Shown here piece by piece: positions 50,743-57,513 of a DNA stretch of 64,000 bases. Each line of letters opens with the position of its first letter. Position 1 is the stretch's first letter. Source of the DNA: Solidesulfovibrio carbinolicus (lineage in GTDB: Bacteria; Desulfobacterota; Desulfovibrionia; Desulfovibrionales; Desulfovibrionaceae); assembly GCF_004135975.1 (NCBI RefSeq), contig NZ_CP026538.1, positions 372,001 through 436,000 on the forward strand, written 5' to 3'. The notes under the pieces were generated by a model, which was not told the origin of the DNA, made no database searches, and saw nothing but the letters and a program-made list of their open reading frames with translations. The translations under genes and the position numbers were made by a program.

Positions 50743-51855
50743 ATGCGGTATGTGCTGACGCACCATTTCGACCCGGACTTCGAACAGCGCCGGCTGCGCC
50801 CGAAGAACCGGGAGGACGGCAGCGTGGACCAGTTCGACCTGGGCTACGTGCAAAACGTCGCCGCCGGCCAGCTCCTGGCCGAATGGACGCCCCTGGCTCC
50901 GGGCGAGGACGCGCCGGACGGGGGAATAGTTTCGGAAAACACGGCCTTTCCCCACGGCGAGGGCTGCAAGGTCGACCCGGACAACCCGCTGCGACTGCTG
51001 GCCGCCGTCAACGGCCATGTGGCCCGCATCGACGGCCGCATCACCGTGCGCGAGACCCTGGCCATCGGCCGCGACATTGATTTCCACACCGGCAACATCG
51101 TGGCCCTGGGCGACGTCATCATCGGCGGCGACATTCGTTCCGGATTCACGGTCATGGGCCGCCACATCACGGTGACCGGGCTGGTGCTGGCCGCCCGGGT
51201 GCGGGCCATGGGCAACGTCACCTGCAACGGCGGCATCCAGGGCGGCGGCAAGGCCACCCTGCGGGCCGGGCGCAGCCTGCGGGCCAGGTTTTGCGAAAAC
51301 GCCGTGCTCCACGCCGCCCAAAACATCCTCATCGACGGTTCGGCCATGCATTGCCGGCTTTTCGCCGGGGAAAAGCTGGCGGTCAAGGGCCGGCTGGCCG
51401 GGGGCGAAGCCTACTGCGGCGAGGCGGTCTACGTGGGCGAGCAGCTCGGCGGCGGCGGCCAGAGCCAGACGCGCATCCTGCTCGGCTACGACCCCGAGCG
51501 CATCCACAAGGACCAGCACATCAAGGCCGGCCTGCGCCAGGCCCTGCTCGACGTCGAGGCCTGCCGCGTGGATCTGGGGCGAGGCGGGGAAGCCGCCAAG
51601 GACTGCGCCGATGCGCTGGCCCAGGGCGAGCAACGCATCGAGGCCTTCCGCCGCCAGCTCAAGCGTTTGTGGGAGAGTCCGGCGGCCACGAGGCGTTTTT
51701 CCAGCTGCCGGGTCATCGTGCCGGGCCGTATCGGGGCCAATGTGGAAGTCTCCATCGGCGAGGCCCATGCCGTCATCCCCGAGGACACCCGCGACGCCGT
51801 GGTCCGCTACCAGGACGGCGAGATCGTGGTGGAGCATCCGGCGCTGCGCAAATAG
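50743..51855 (+). CDS. DUF342 / FapA-like protein
   Basis: A 370-residue protein starting MRYVLTHHFDPDFEQ at 50743; the open frame extends to 50668 without a better start. The central region is a DUF342 beta-helix-like repeat: HVARIDGRITVRETLAIGRDIDF, GNIVALGDVIIGGDIRSGFTVMG, ITVTGLVLAARVRAMGNVTCNGGIQGGGKATLRA. A charged helical region follows, then a short beta-rich end (RIGANVEVSIGEAHAVIPED). FapA-type proteins affect flagellar assembly or cell polarity in other bacteria. It is convergent with the GAF-domain gene, 8 bp apart. Confidence 0.8.
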   Translation: MRYVLTHHFDPDFEQRRLRPKNREDGSVDQFDLGYVQNVAAGQLLAEWTPLAPGEDAPDGGIVSENTAFPHGEGCKVDPDNPLRLLAAVNGHVARIDGRITVRETLAIGRDIDFHTGNIVALGDVIIGGDIRSGFTVMGRHITVTGLVLAARVRAMGNVTCNGGIQGGGKATLRAGRSLRARFCENAVLHAAQNILIDGSAMHCRLFAGEKLAVKGRLAGGEAYCGEAVYVGEQLGGGGQSQTRILLGYDPERIHKDQHIKAGLRQALLDVEACRVDLGRGGEAAKDCADALAQGEQRIEAFRRQLKRLWESPAATRRFSSCRVIVPGRIGANVEVSIGEAHAVIPEDTRDAVVRYQDGEIVVEHPALRK

Positions 51856-51863
51856 GCGCGCCC

Positions 51864-53147
51864 CTACGACGTCTGGTCGTAGTCCGGGTTGTCCTCGGGT
51901 TCGAGGTCGAGCACTTCCTCGCCGCCGATGTAGGGCATGAGGATGGGGTTTTCCACGGCCTTGAGCAGATTGGCGATGGCCCCCTTGAGACGGTTGACGT
52001 TCTCCACGATCAAATTCACGTACTGCATCTTTTTTTCGACTTCCATGCGCTCAATGGTCAGTCCGATGAGATGCCGCATGGCGGCCTCGGCGTGCAGCGG
52101 CCAGGGGCCGGGCACCAGCTGCATGGCCTCGCTGATAAGGGTCGTGCCGATCTCGTCTTCGTGGTCGAGAAAGTCTTCGTAATCTTCCAAGATCAGCTCG
52201 GCCCCGTTTTTCATGATGGCCAGCACGTTGTTGCCCACGTGGGCCATGCCGCCGGCCGCCTTGGCCAGGGCGTCGCGGCCCACTTCCAGCTGGCGGCCCA
52301 CCGTCAGGGACACGATGCGGGCGCAGTCGGCCAAAAAGTCGGTCTCGTAGCGGTCGAAATAGTTGGCCTTCTTGGAATAGAGCATGATCAGGCCAAAGGC
52401 CTTTTCATCCGGGCCGCGCAGGAAAAACGACAGCCGGCAGCGGTAACCTTCGAGATAGGGCACGCAGTCGATGGACTCGCCGCCGCGCTCCGGGCCAAGC
52501 AGGTTGTTGGAGCGCACAAAAAGCATTCGCGGATTGGCCACCGAGCGCATGACCGGATGGTGGGGCAGGGCCTCTTCCATGAACTTGACGAAGATAGGCG
52601 TGGCCCGGCCGGTGTGGGTGTTGGCCGCGATGTTGACCCAGTGGCCGGACTCGTCGCGCAGGCGGCAAACGTAGAGGTCGGCCTTGAGTTCCTTGAGCAG
52701 CACCTCGGCGCTTTGCTCCAGGATTTCATCGGCGGTCTGAAAGTCCTGGCCGGCGTTAATCAGCTCGTAGAAGATCTCGAGCATGAGCTTGGCTTTTTCA
52801 TGGGCCTTCTTGGCCAGGCCGAAGCGGTGCTCCAGCTGGACCAGGCCGGGGTTGGCCTTGCGCAGGCCCTCGATCTTGGTGACCTTGAGCCGGTCAAGCT
52901 CCAGGCGGATGGCGGTCAGCACGCCAAGCAGGGATTCCCAGTCCGTCACCGGCCGGTCCGTATCGTCGAGCTGCGGCGTGAGCGGCAGCACGTCCAGGGA
53001 CGTCTTGATGGACAACAGCAGATCGCATACGGCCCGGCGCACGGCTTCCGGGGCGGAGCCGATGATGTTGAGCAGATGTTCGCGAGGGTCGCTTGCCGTC
53101 AGCAGAAGCGGCGTGGCAATGGGGCAGCAGTCGGCTTTGAGGGTCAT
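51864..53147 (-). CDS. GAF-domain protein with orphan HisKA-like helix
   Basis: A 427-residue soluble protein. Residues about 130-290 form a GAF domain (LMLEIFYELINAGQDFQTADEILEQSAEVLLKELKADLYVCRL, then RCRLSFFLRGPDEKAFGLIMLYSKKANYFDRYETDFL). It is followed by a helix resembling a histidine-kinase phosphoacceptor site, AKAAGGMAHVGNNVLAIMKNG. However, no ATPase domain follows: the remaining about 100 residues are acidic and helical (IERMEVEKKMQYVNLIVENVNRLKG). It looks like a sensor that has lost, or never had, catalytic kinase modules. Partner unknown. Confidence 0.65.
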   Translation of the reverse strand: MTLKADCCPIATPLLLTASDPREHLLNIIGSAPEAVRRAVCDLLLSIKTSLDVLPLTPQLDDTDRPVTDWESLLGVLTAIRLELDRLKVTKIEGLRKANPGLVQLEHRFGLAKKAHEKAKLMLEIFYELINAGQDFQTADEILEQSAEVLLKELKADLYVCRLRDESGHWVNIAANTHTGRATPIFVKFMEEALPHHPVMRSVANPRMLFVRSNNLLGPERGGESIDCVPYLEGYRCRLSFFLRGPDEKAFGLIMLYSKKANYFDRYETDFLADCARIVSLTVGRQLEVGRDALAKAAGGMAHVGNNVLAIMKNGAELILEDYEDFLDHEDEIGTTLISEAMQLVPGPWPLHAEAAMRHLIGLTIERMEVEKKMQYVNLIVENVNRLKGAIANLLKAVENPILMPYIGGEEVLDLEPEDNPDYDQTS

Positions 53148-53222
53148 GTCGCTTCCTTGGGCGCGGGCACGGGGTCGGATGGCTACAGCATAGCGCGGGC
53201 CGCGCCGTCTGTCATCCGGCCG

Positions 53223-54116
53223 TCACAAGGAGACGACGTCGAAGCGCATGGTCTCAAGATCGGCGATAAGCACCTTGCCGCACAGCGCCCCTGGCCGGCC
53301 GGCCAGCAGGCGTATGGCCTCGGCCGATTGCAGGGCGGCCACGGCCATGACCGCCGGCGACGGACAGCCCAGCACGTCTTCGGCCGCCGTGCCCGAGCCG
53401 CCGCCGCCGAAAAGATCGGCCGGCGACGGGCCGCCGGGCAGCACCGTGGCCACCAGGCCGGTGTAGCCGGCCACGGCCCCGGTCACCAGCGGAATGCCGC
53501 GCGCGGCGGCGGCGGCGGTCAGCGCCGGCCGGTCCTTAAGGCCGCCCAGGGCGTCCACGGCCACCGCCGCGCCGCTAAGCAGCGCGTCCATGCCGGCCCG
53601 GTCCAGAAAGGTGGCCTGGGCGCGAAATTCCACCGAGGCATTGACGGCCGCCGCCCGCTCGGCGGCGAGGGCCGCCTTGGGCCGGCCCACGGCGTCCAGG
53701 CGCGAGAGCAGCTGGCGATTGAGGTTGCTTTCCTCGAACACGTCGCCGTCGGCCGCTTCGATGATGCCCACCCCGGCCCGCACGAGATTTTCCACGATGC
53801 CGCCGCCAAGCCCTCCCAGGCCCACCAGGGCGGCCTTGGAGGCCAACAGCCGGGCCTGTTCGGCCAGGGAAAAAGCATGGAGGTTGCGGGCGTAGCGCAG
53901 GGGGGTCAAGCCGGCTTCCAGGGCGGCGATCTCCACCAGCCTGGGAGCCAGGGCGAAGCGCGCGGCCAGTTCGGCCACGGCCGGGACATCGAGGAAACGG
54001 CCGGGCCGGCCATCGGGATAGGTTCCGTCCCGTGCGGCGGCCTCCAGGGCCGCGGCCAGGGCCGGGTCGGCGGGGGCAGCGGCGGTCATCGGGCGGGAAG
54101 GCATGTCGTGGGCCAT
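53223..54116 (-). CDS. ThiF/MoeB/HesA-family adenylyltransferase
   Basis: A 297-residue E1-like protein. After a 70-residue N-terminal helical region come HAFSLAEQARLLASKAALVGLGGLGGGIVENLVRAGVG (ATP-binding loop GxGGLG), the Asp-containing second strand (IIEAADGDVFEESNLNRQLL, with the conserved Asn-Arg-Gln) and VDALGGLKDRPALTAAAAARGIPLVTGAVAGYTGLVATVLPG. The usual pair of zinc-binding CxxC motifs is absent; only LGCPSP and ALCGK cysteines remain. It probably adenylates the C-terminal glycine of the MoaD-like protein encoded 151 bp upstream on the same strand. Confidence 0.82.
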   Translation of the reverse strand: MAHDMPSRPMTAAAPADPALAAALEAAARDGTYPDGRPGRFLDVPAVAELAARFALAPRLVEIAALEAGLTPLRYARNLHAFSLAEQARLLASKAALVGLGGLGGGIVENLVRAGVGIIEAADGDVFEESNLNRQLLSRLDAVGRPKAALAAERAAAVNASVEFRAQATFLDRAGMDALLSGAAVAVDALGGLKDRPALTAAAAARGIPLVTGAVAGYTGLVATVLPGGPSPADLFGGGGSGTAAEDVLGCPSPAVMAVAALQSAEAIRLLAGRPGALCGKVLIADLETMRFDVVSL

Positions 54117-54167
54117 AACGACCTCCGGCGGGCGGGGCGGCTACGGACGAACCGGCCCGGGGATGCT

Positions 54168-54199
54168 CAGGGGGGCCGGGCGTTCTCGCGGCCCCCCTG
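54168..54199. repeat. perfect 11-bp inverted repeat
   Basis: CAGGGGGGCCG at 54168-54178 and its exact complement at 54189-54199, with a 10-nt loop, in the gap between the ThiF-like and MoaD-like genes. No T-run, so probably not a strong terminator; it may attenuate or stabilise the message. Confidence 0.7.
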
Positions 54200-54267
54200 C
54201 CAAACTTCACAAACGCAAAATGGCGTCATCCCCGGCGTGGCGTTGCCGCGATTCCAAGGGGTGCGAT

Positions 54268-54498
54268 TCAGCCGCCGGTGATGGGCGGCACAAAGGACAC
54301 GACGCTGCCCGGGGCCAGCACGGTGTCGAGGCTCGCCGGGGCTTCGTTGACCAGCACCGACCCCAGGGCTTCGGGTTCGATGCCGAGCCGGTCGGCCAGT
54401 TCACCAACGGTTTCGCCGGGGCCGATGGAGGCCACGCCGCCGGGAGGGGCATAGGGGGCCAACGTCGCCAAGGCGCGGACGGTGACGGTGTCGCTCAC
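54268..54498 (-). CDS. MoaD/ThiS-like sulfur-carrier protein
   Basis: A 76-residue ubiquitin-fold protein with a GTG start at 54498 that overlaps the stop of the preceding gene (GTGA). VRALATLAPYAPPGG, a helix with TVGELADRLGI, then VLVNEAPASLDTVLAPGSVVSFVPPITGG with the terminal GlyGly needed for adenylation and thiocarboxylation. It should be activated by the ThiF-like enzyme downstream and donate sulfur, most likely for molybdenum/tungsten cofactor synthesis or a thiamine-like pathway. Neither a MoaE nor an aldehyde oxidoreductase gene is in the window. Confidence 0.8.
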   Translation of the reverse strand: MSDTVTVRALATLAPYAPPGGVASIGPGETVGELADRLGIEPEALGSVLVNEAPASLDTVLAPGSVVSFVPPITGG

Positions 54499-54794
54499 GC
54501 TTCGCCCTCCGGAGCTTCGATCCATTTATTGAGGGCCTGGACGATCTTGGTGGCTTGATCGCGGCTGGAGATGGCGAACTTGGACTGCACGCGGTAGGTG
54601 TCGCCGGATTTCTTGTAGCGGCGGATGGCGTAGCGGTCCGGGCTGTAGGCGTCTTTCTTGGGGTCCCACTGGACGAAGCGGAAAATGATGGTGGTCCAGG
54701 CCCCTCGGGTCAGGATCACCTTGTCCAGCTCCTTGGTGAGCATAACGCCGTCTTCTTCGTAGTTGACGGTCAAGTCGTCAATGGTCTCGGCCAC
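54495..54794 (-). CDS. conserved hypothetical protein, first gene of the MoaD/ThiF operon
   Basis: A 99-residue protein (ATG 54794) with no membrane span. MLTKELDKVILTRGAWTTIIFRFVQWDPKKDAYSPDRYAIRRYKKSG forms a basic, beta-rich centre, then IVQALNKWIEAPEG. I do not recognise the family. Its stop overlaps the MoaD-like GTG start by four bases, so the two are translationally coupled and probably work together. Confidence 0.65.
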   Translation of the reverse strand: MAETIDDLTVNYEEDGVMLTKELDKVILTRGAWTTIIFRFVQWDPKKDAYSPDRYAIRRYKKSGDTYRVQSKFAISSRDQATKIVQALNKWIEAPEGEA

Positions 54795-54807
54795 GCGGGC
54801 ACCTCGC

Positions 54808-55338
54808 TTAGGAATTTTCGGACTGGTGTTGCAGTTGGGAATCGCGTTCCCGGCGGCGTTCCTGAAGCCTGGCCTCGCGGCGGGCGGCGGCTTCGCGGTT
54901 GCGGCGGCGGTCGGCGTCGGATTCTAAAATAAGCGGCGGCACGGCCTGGGGGCGGCGTTCGGCGTCCAGGGCCACATAGGTCAGATAGGCCGAGCCGGCG
55001 TGGCGGGTCTCGCCGGTGATGGGGTTTTCGCACTCCACCCGCACGCCCACTTCCATGGAGGTCGCGCCCACGAGGTTGACGCTGGCCAGGAAGGTGACGA
55101 CCTCGCCGATATAGGCGGGTTTTAAGAAATCCATGCGGTCGATGGAGGCGGTGACCACGGCCGAGCGGGCGTGGCGTATGGCGCAGATGCCGCCGGCGGT
55201 GTCGATGTATTTGAGGATGACGCCGCCGTGGACGTTGCCGGCCGGGTTGGCGTCGGAAGGAAGCATCCGCTGGGGCATGACCACATGGCTGGCCGAGACG
55301 GGCTTGGGGTCCAGGGAACGTTTTTCAGGCGCGCTCAT
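54808..55338 (-). CDS. acyl-CoA thioesterase, YciA-like hotdog fold
   Basis: A 176-residue protein. The ATG at 55338 overlaps the lipoprotein stop (ATGA). Hotdog thioesterase motifs: MPQRMLPSDANPAGNVHGGVILKYIDTAGGICA (residues about 21-53, with the His-Gly-Gly), TASIDRMDFLKPAYIGEVVTF and MEVGVRVECENPITGE. The C-terminal about 35 residues are Arg/Glu-rich and helical, an extension beyond the core fold. It hydrolyses acyl-CoA esters; the substrate range cannot be inferred. It ends 13 bp before the hypothetical gene at 54794. Confidence 0.87.
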   Translation of the reverse strand: MSAPEKRSLDPKPVSASHVVMPQRMLPSDANPAGNVHGGVILKYIDTAGGICAIRHARSAVVTASIDRMDFLKPAYIGEVVTFLASVNLVGATSMEVGVRVECENPITGETRHAGSAYLTYVALDAERRPQAVPPLILESDADRRRNREAAARREARLQERRRERDSQLQHQSENS

Positions 55339-55574
55339 TTGGCGGTGTACCCCTTTTCCTTCATGCATTCGTCGATGATGGCCTGCTGTTTGGCCTCGGC
55401 GTCGTCGCCGGCCTTGACGAAGGCGGTGGAGACGTAGGCTTTGTTTTCACACTCGGAATAGTCCCGGTCCACGGCCTCCTGGGGCACATTGTCGGCGTGG
55501 GGCACGATGGAACCGCAGCCCAGGGCTGTGGTTGCCAGGGCCAGGGCGGCGGCAAGGGTGAATCGGCGAAACAT
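55335..55574 (-). CDS. small putative lipoprotein
   Basis: A 79-residue protein with a lipoprotein signal: basic start MFRRF, hydrophobic stretch, then the lipobox ATTALGC (Cys20). The mature part has two further cysteines (DYSECENKAY and IIDECMKEKGY), which could form a disulfide. Coupled to the thioesterase gene by an ATGA overlap. Function unknown. Confidence 0.75.
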   Translation of the reverse strand: MFRRFTLAAALALATTALGCGSIVPHADNVPQEAVDRDYSECENKAYVSTAFVKAGDDAEAKQQAIIDECMKEKGYTAK

Positions 55575-55759
55575 GGGGGGCCTCCTTGGGGCCGTGTGGG
55601 CGTCGGATGGGAAAGCCTTAGCGTTCCCGGGGGGGCGGGGTCAATGGAGAGGGGGCGACCAGATCTATGAGATAAGTGAAGACAAGTAGATGCAAGTATC
55701 GTTTTGAGTCTGAGTATTTAGATATTTACAAAGGGTGGTGCCATAGTTATTTTTGTCTG

Positions 55760-56056
55760 CTATTTCCAAATTCTCTGGCTATTAGCCTTTATTTTTTTTT
55801 GAATTATGCTGGAAATGTCCATTTTTAAAACATTTGAAAGTTGAACGCAGTAAATTATTACGTCAGCGATTTCGTCGCCAACGCATTCGTTGTTAGCAGT
55901 TTCTGACCATTGAAAGCATTCTAATAATTCTGATGCTTCCAAAGAAATTGATATAGCAAGGTTTCGAGGGGTTTGTGGTCTGCTGGAATCTTTTTCGTAC
56001 CATTTGTTTTTAATGGCCAAGCTGTTGACTTGTGCCAAAATTTCTTCAAGATCCAT
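55760..56056 (-). CDS. MazG-like nucleotide pyrophosphohydrolase
   Basis: A 98-residue protein. The ATG at 56056 is preferred because GGGGAGAT lies five bases upstream; the open frame extends to 56119. All-alpha MazG/RS21-C6-type signature: NLAISISLEASELLECFQWSE, with acidic residues on two helices, then CVGDEIADVIIYCVQLSNVL (ExxD pair) and a basic tail. Members hydrolyse NTPs or dNTPs to monophosphates; small phage- and island-borne versions are common. It is the last gene of the AT-rich operon; the start overlaps the methyltransferase 3' end by 11 nt. Confidence 0.8.
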   Translation of the reverse strand: MDLEEILAQVNSLAIKNKWYEKDSSRPQTPRNLAISISLEASELLECFQWSETANNECVGDEIADVIIYCVQLSNVLKMDISSIIQKKIKANSQRIWK

Positions 56057-56774
56057 TGAATATCTCCCCGGTAGTGGCATGAATGGCCATATATCTTGGA
56101 GTTTTCCAAGGAACTCCATATTTTTTTTGCACAGAATTGTTTGGAATGACCTCGTCTATGTGTTTCACTGAAAAGCCGGACAGAGTTAATTGATTGATGT
56201 ACGTGCTTATCGGTCTATGGAAATATGGTATATTTTTAATTACGTTTAAATTGTCTAGTGATATTGTTAAATCAAAAACTGTATCAAGTTCTTTTGCGTA
56301 TTCATATTCTTGAGGCATGAATATAGATTTGTATTCGTTGTAAAAACAAGGGTGCGGAATAGAGAAGACAAATAAGCCAGATTTATTGATTGTTTTACGT
56401 ATGGAGTCAAACCAGTGTTTGATGTTTCCTACGCACTGCGCACATAGGTGGGAGATGATTAAATCAAATTTCCTTGGATAATTGTAATTTTCTATGGTGC
56501 AATTGACAAGGTCTATGTTTATTTCTTCTAGGGTTGCTTTTGCAACTTCAAACATGCCTTGCGAAGGCTCGATCCCAAAAGCGTGATCGGCGTGGTGTGC
56601 GATTCGTTTCAGTAGATGCCCTGTTCCACACCCAATTTCCAGTAATGAAACGGGTGAAAGTCTTTCGGTTAAGTTTTCATAATATGGTAAAAATATATCA
56701 CAGAAGGTTATGTCGCAACCGTTTTCAATTTGGCTCTTCCTAATTGCAGCGGCTTTATTCCACGCATGCGTCAT
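56046..56774 (-). CDS. class I SAM-dependent methyltransferase (AT-rich island)
   Basis: A 242-residue protein from the ATG at 56774. Motif I is VSLLEIGCGTGHLLKRIAHHADHAFGIEPS, followed by FDLIISHLCAQCVGNIKHWFDSIRKTINKSGLFVFSIPHP. It is a Methyltransf_11/25-type enzyme acting on a small molecule or other soluble substrate; no nucleic-acid-methyltransferase catalytic motif (such as NPPY or ENV) is seen. Codon and base use are far more AT-rich than the surrounding genome. It overlaps both neighbours in the same operon. Confidence 0.8.
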   Translation of the reverse strand: MTHAWNKAAAIRKSQIENGCDITFCDIFLPYYENLTERLSPVSLLEIGCGTGHLLKRIAHHADHAFGIEPSQGMFEVAKATLEEINIDLVNCTIENYNYPRKFDLIISHLCAQCVGNIKHWFDSIRKTINKSGLFVFSIPHPCFYNEYKSIFMPQEYEYAKELDTVFDLTISLDNLNVIKNIPYFHRPISTYINQLTLSGFSVKHIDEVIPNNSVQKKYGVPWKTPRYMAIHATTGEIFNGS

Positions 56775-57417
56775 GAGATTTTTCCTTTGTAATCCTTAAA
56801 ATATCTTTTGCAAGAGCAATGATTTGCGGGCCAGAGTTGTTGTCGAATATTGTAATTTCATGATTGGGATGCGTGCCTCGTGCAATCGCTAGTTCTTCTG
56901 CGCCGCGTCGATTTCCGTTTATCAAAGTAAATCTCGCCTCAGGCGGAATTCCGTCGTCTGCAACGTAGACATTGACTCCAGCATTCTTTAGTTTTGCTAG
57001 GGTAACTATGTCTTCATTTGTTGTGATGAATATTTCTATCTGGACATTTGTGCTTGATAATTGTGTTATTGATTTTAATAATTTATCTGACCGAGTAATC
57101 CACGAAATGCGATTGCTGACGATAGATACGCTGCTTCCTCGGGAAATAAAATTGTGTAGAAAAACTAAGGTGTCGGCTTCAGATTTTTGTATTTCAACTC
57201 TGGGTAAATACTGTATTCCTTTTTTCGCGTATGCAATGACAATTGCTACTATTTCGACGACAGTTATAGAAACTAATGATGATAGATATGGAAGGTCTTG
57301 ACTGTAATTGCTGCGAAAAAACCAAATATAGACTATTCCGCAAATAGATAGAGCTGTAGTTGTGACAATTGTCGCAAAAAAGAAATTTAAGACACGATGA
57401 ATATATGTTTGCATCAA
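56755..57417 (-). CDS. membrane protein with cytoplasmic domain of uncertain (possibly PLD-like) fold
   Basis: A 220-residue protein, first gene of the AT-rich operon. Two membrane helices (VLNFFFATIVTTTALSICGIVYIWF and LSSLVSITVVEIVAIVIAYA) precede a soluble domain from about residue 75: VSIVSNRISWITRSDKLLKSI, VQIEIFITTNEDIVTLAKLKNAGVNVYVADDG, then EITIFDNNSGPQII. The order of strands faintly recalls half of a phospholipase-D-like domain, but the HKD motif is absent, so that is only a guess. Two membrane helices plus a small soluble domain is a layout common in effector proteins of defence systems. Confidence 0.6.
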   Translation of the reverse strand: MMQTYIHRVLNFFFATIVTTTALSICGIVYIWFFRSNYSQDLPYLSSLVSITVVEIVAIVIAYAKKGIQYLPRVEIQKSEADTLVFLHNFISRGSSVSIVSNRISWITRSDKLLKSITQLSSTNVQIEIFITTNEDIVTLAKLKNAGVNVYVADDGIPPEARFTLINGNRRGAEELAIARGTHPNHEITIFDNNSGPQIIALAKDILRITKEKSHDACVE

Positions 57418-57513
57418 TTCACCTGGGCGTATGCTTCTAACATTGGAGGTAACTATCGATGTCTGTGTTTATATGTCATATCTGAGTATAAATAAAGGGC
57501 CATGTTATCCCTT

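Noticed and set aside
51291-54281. 996-codon plus-strand frame
   Set aside because: It is antisense to the GAF and ThiF-like genes and has His/Gly/Gln-rich shadow composition.
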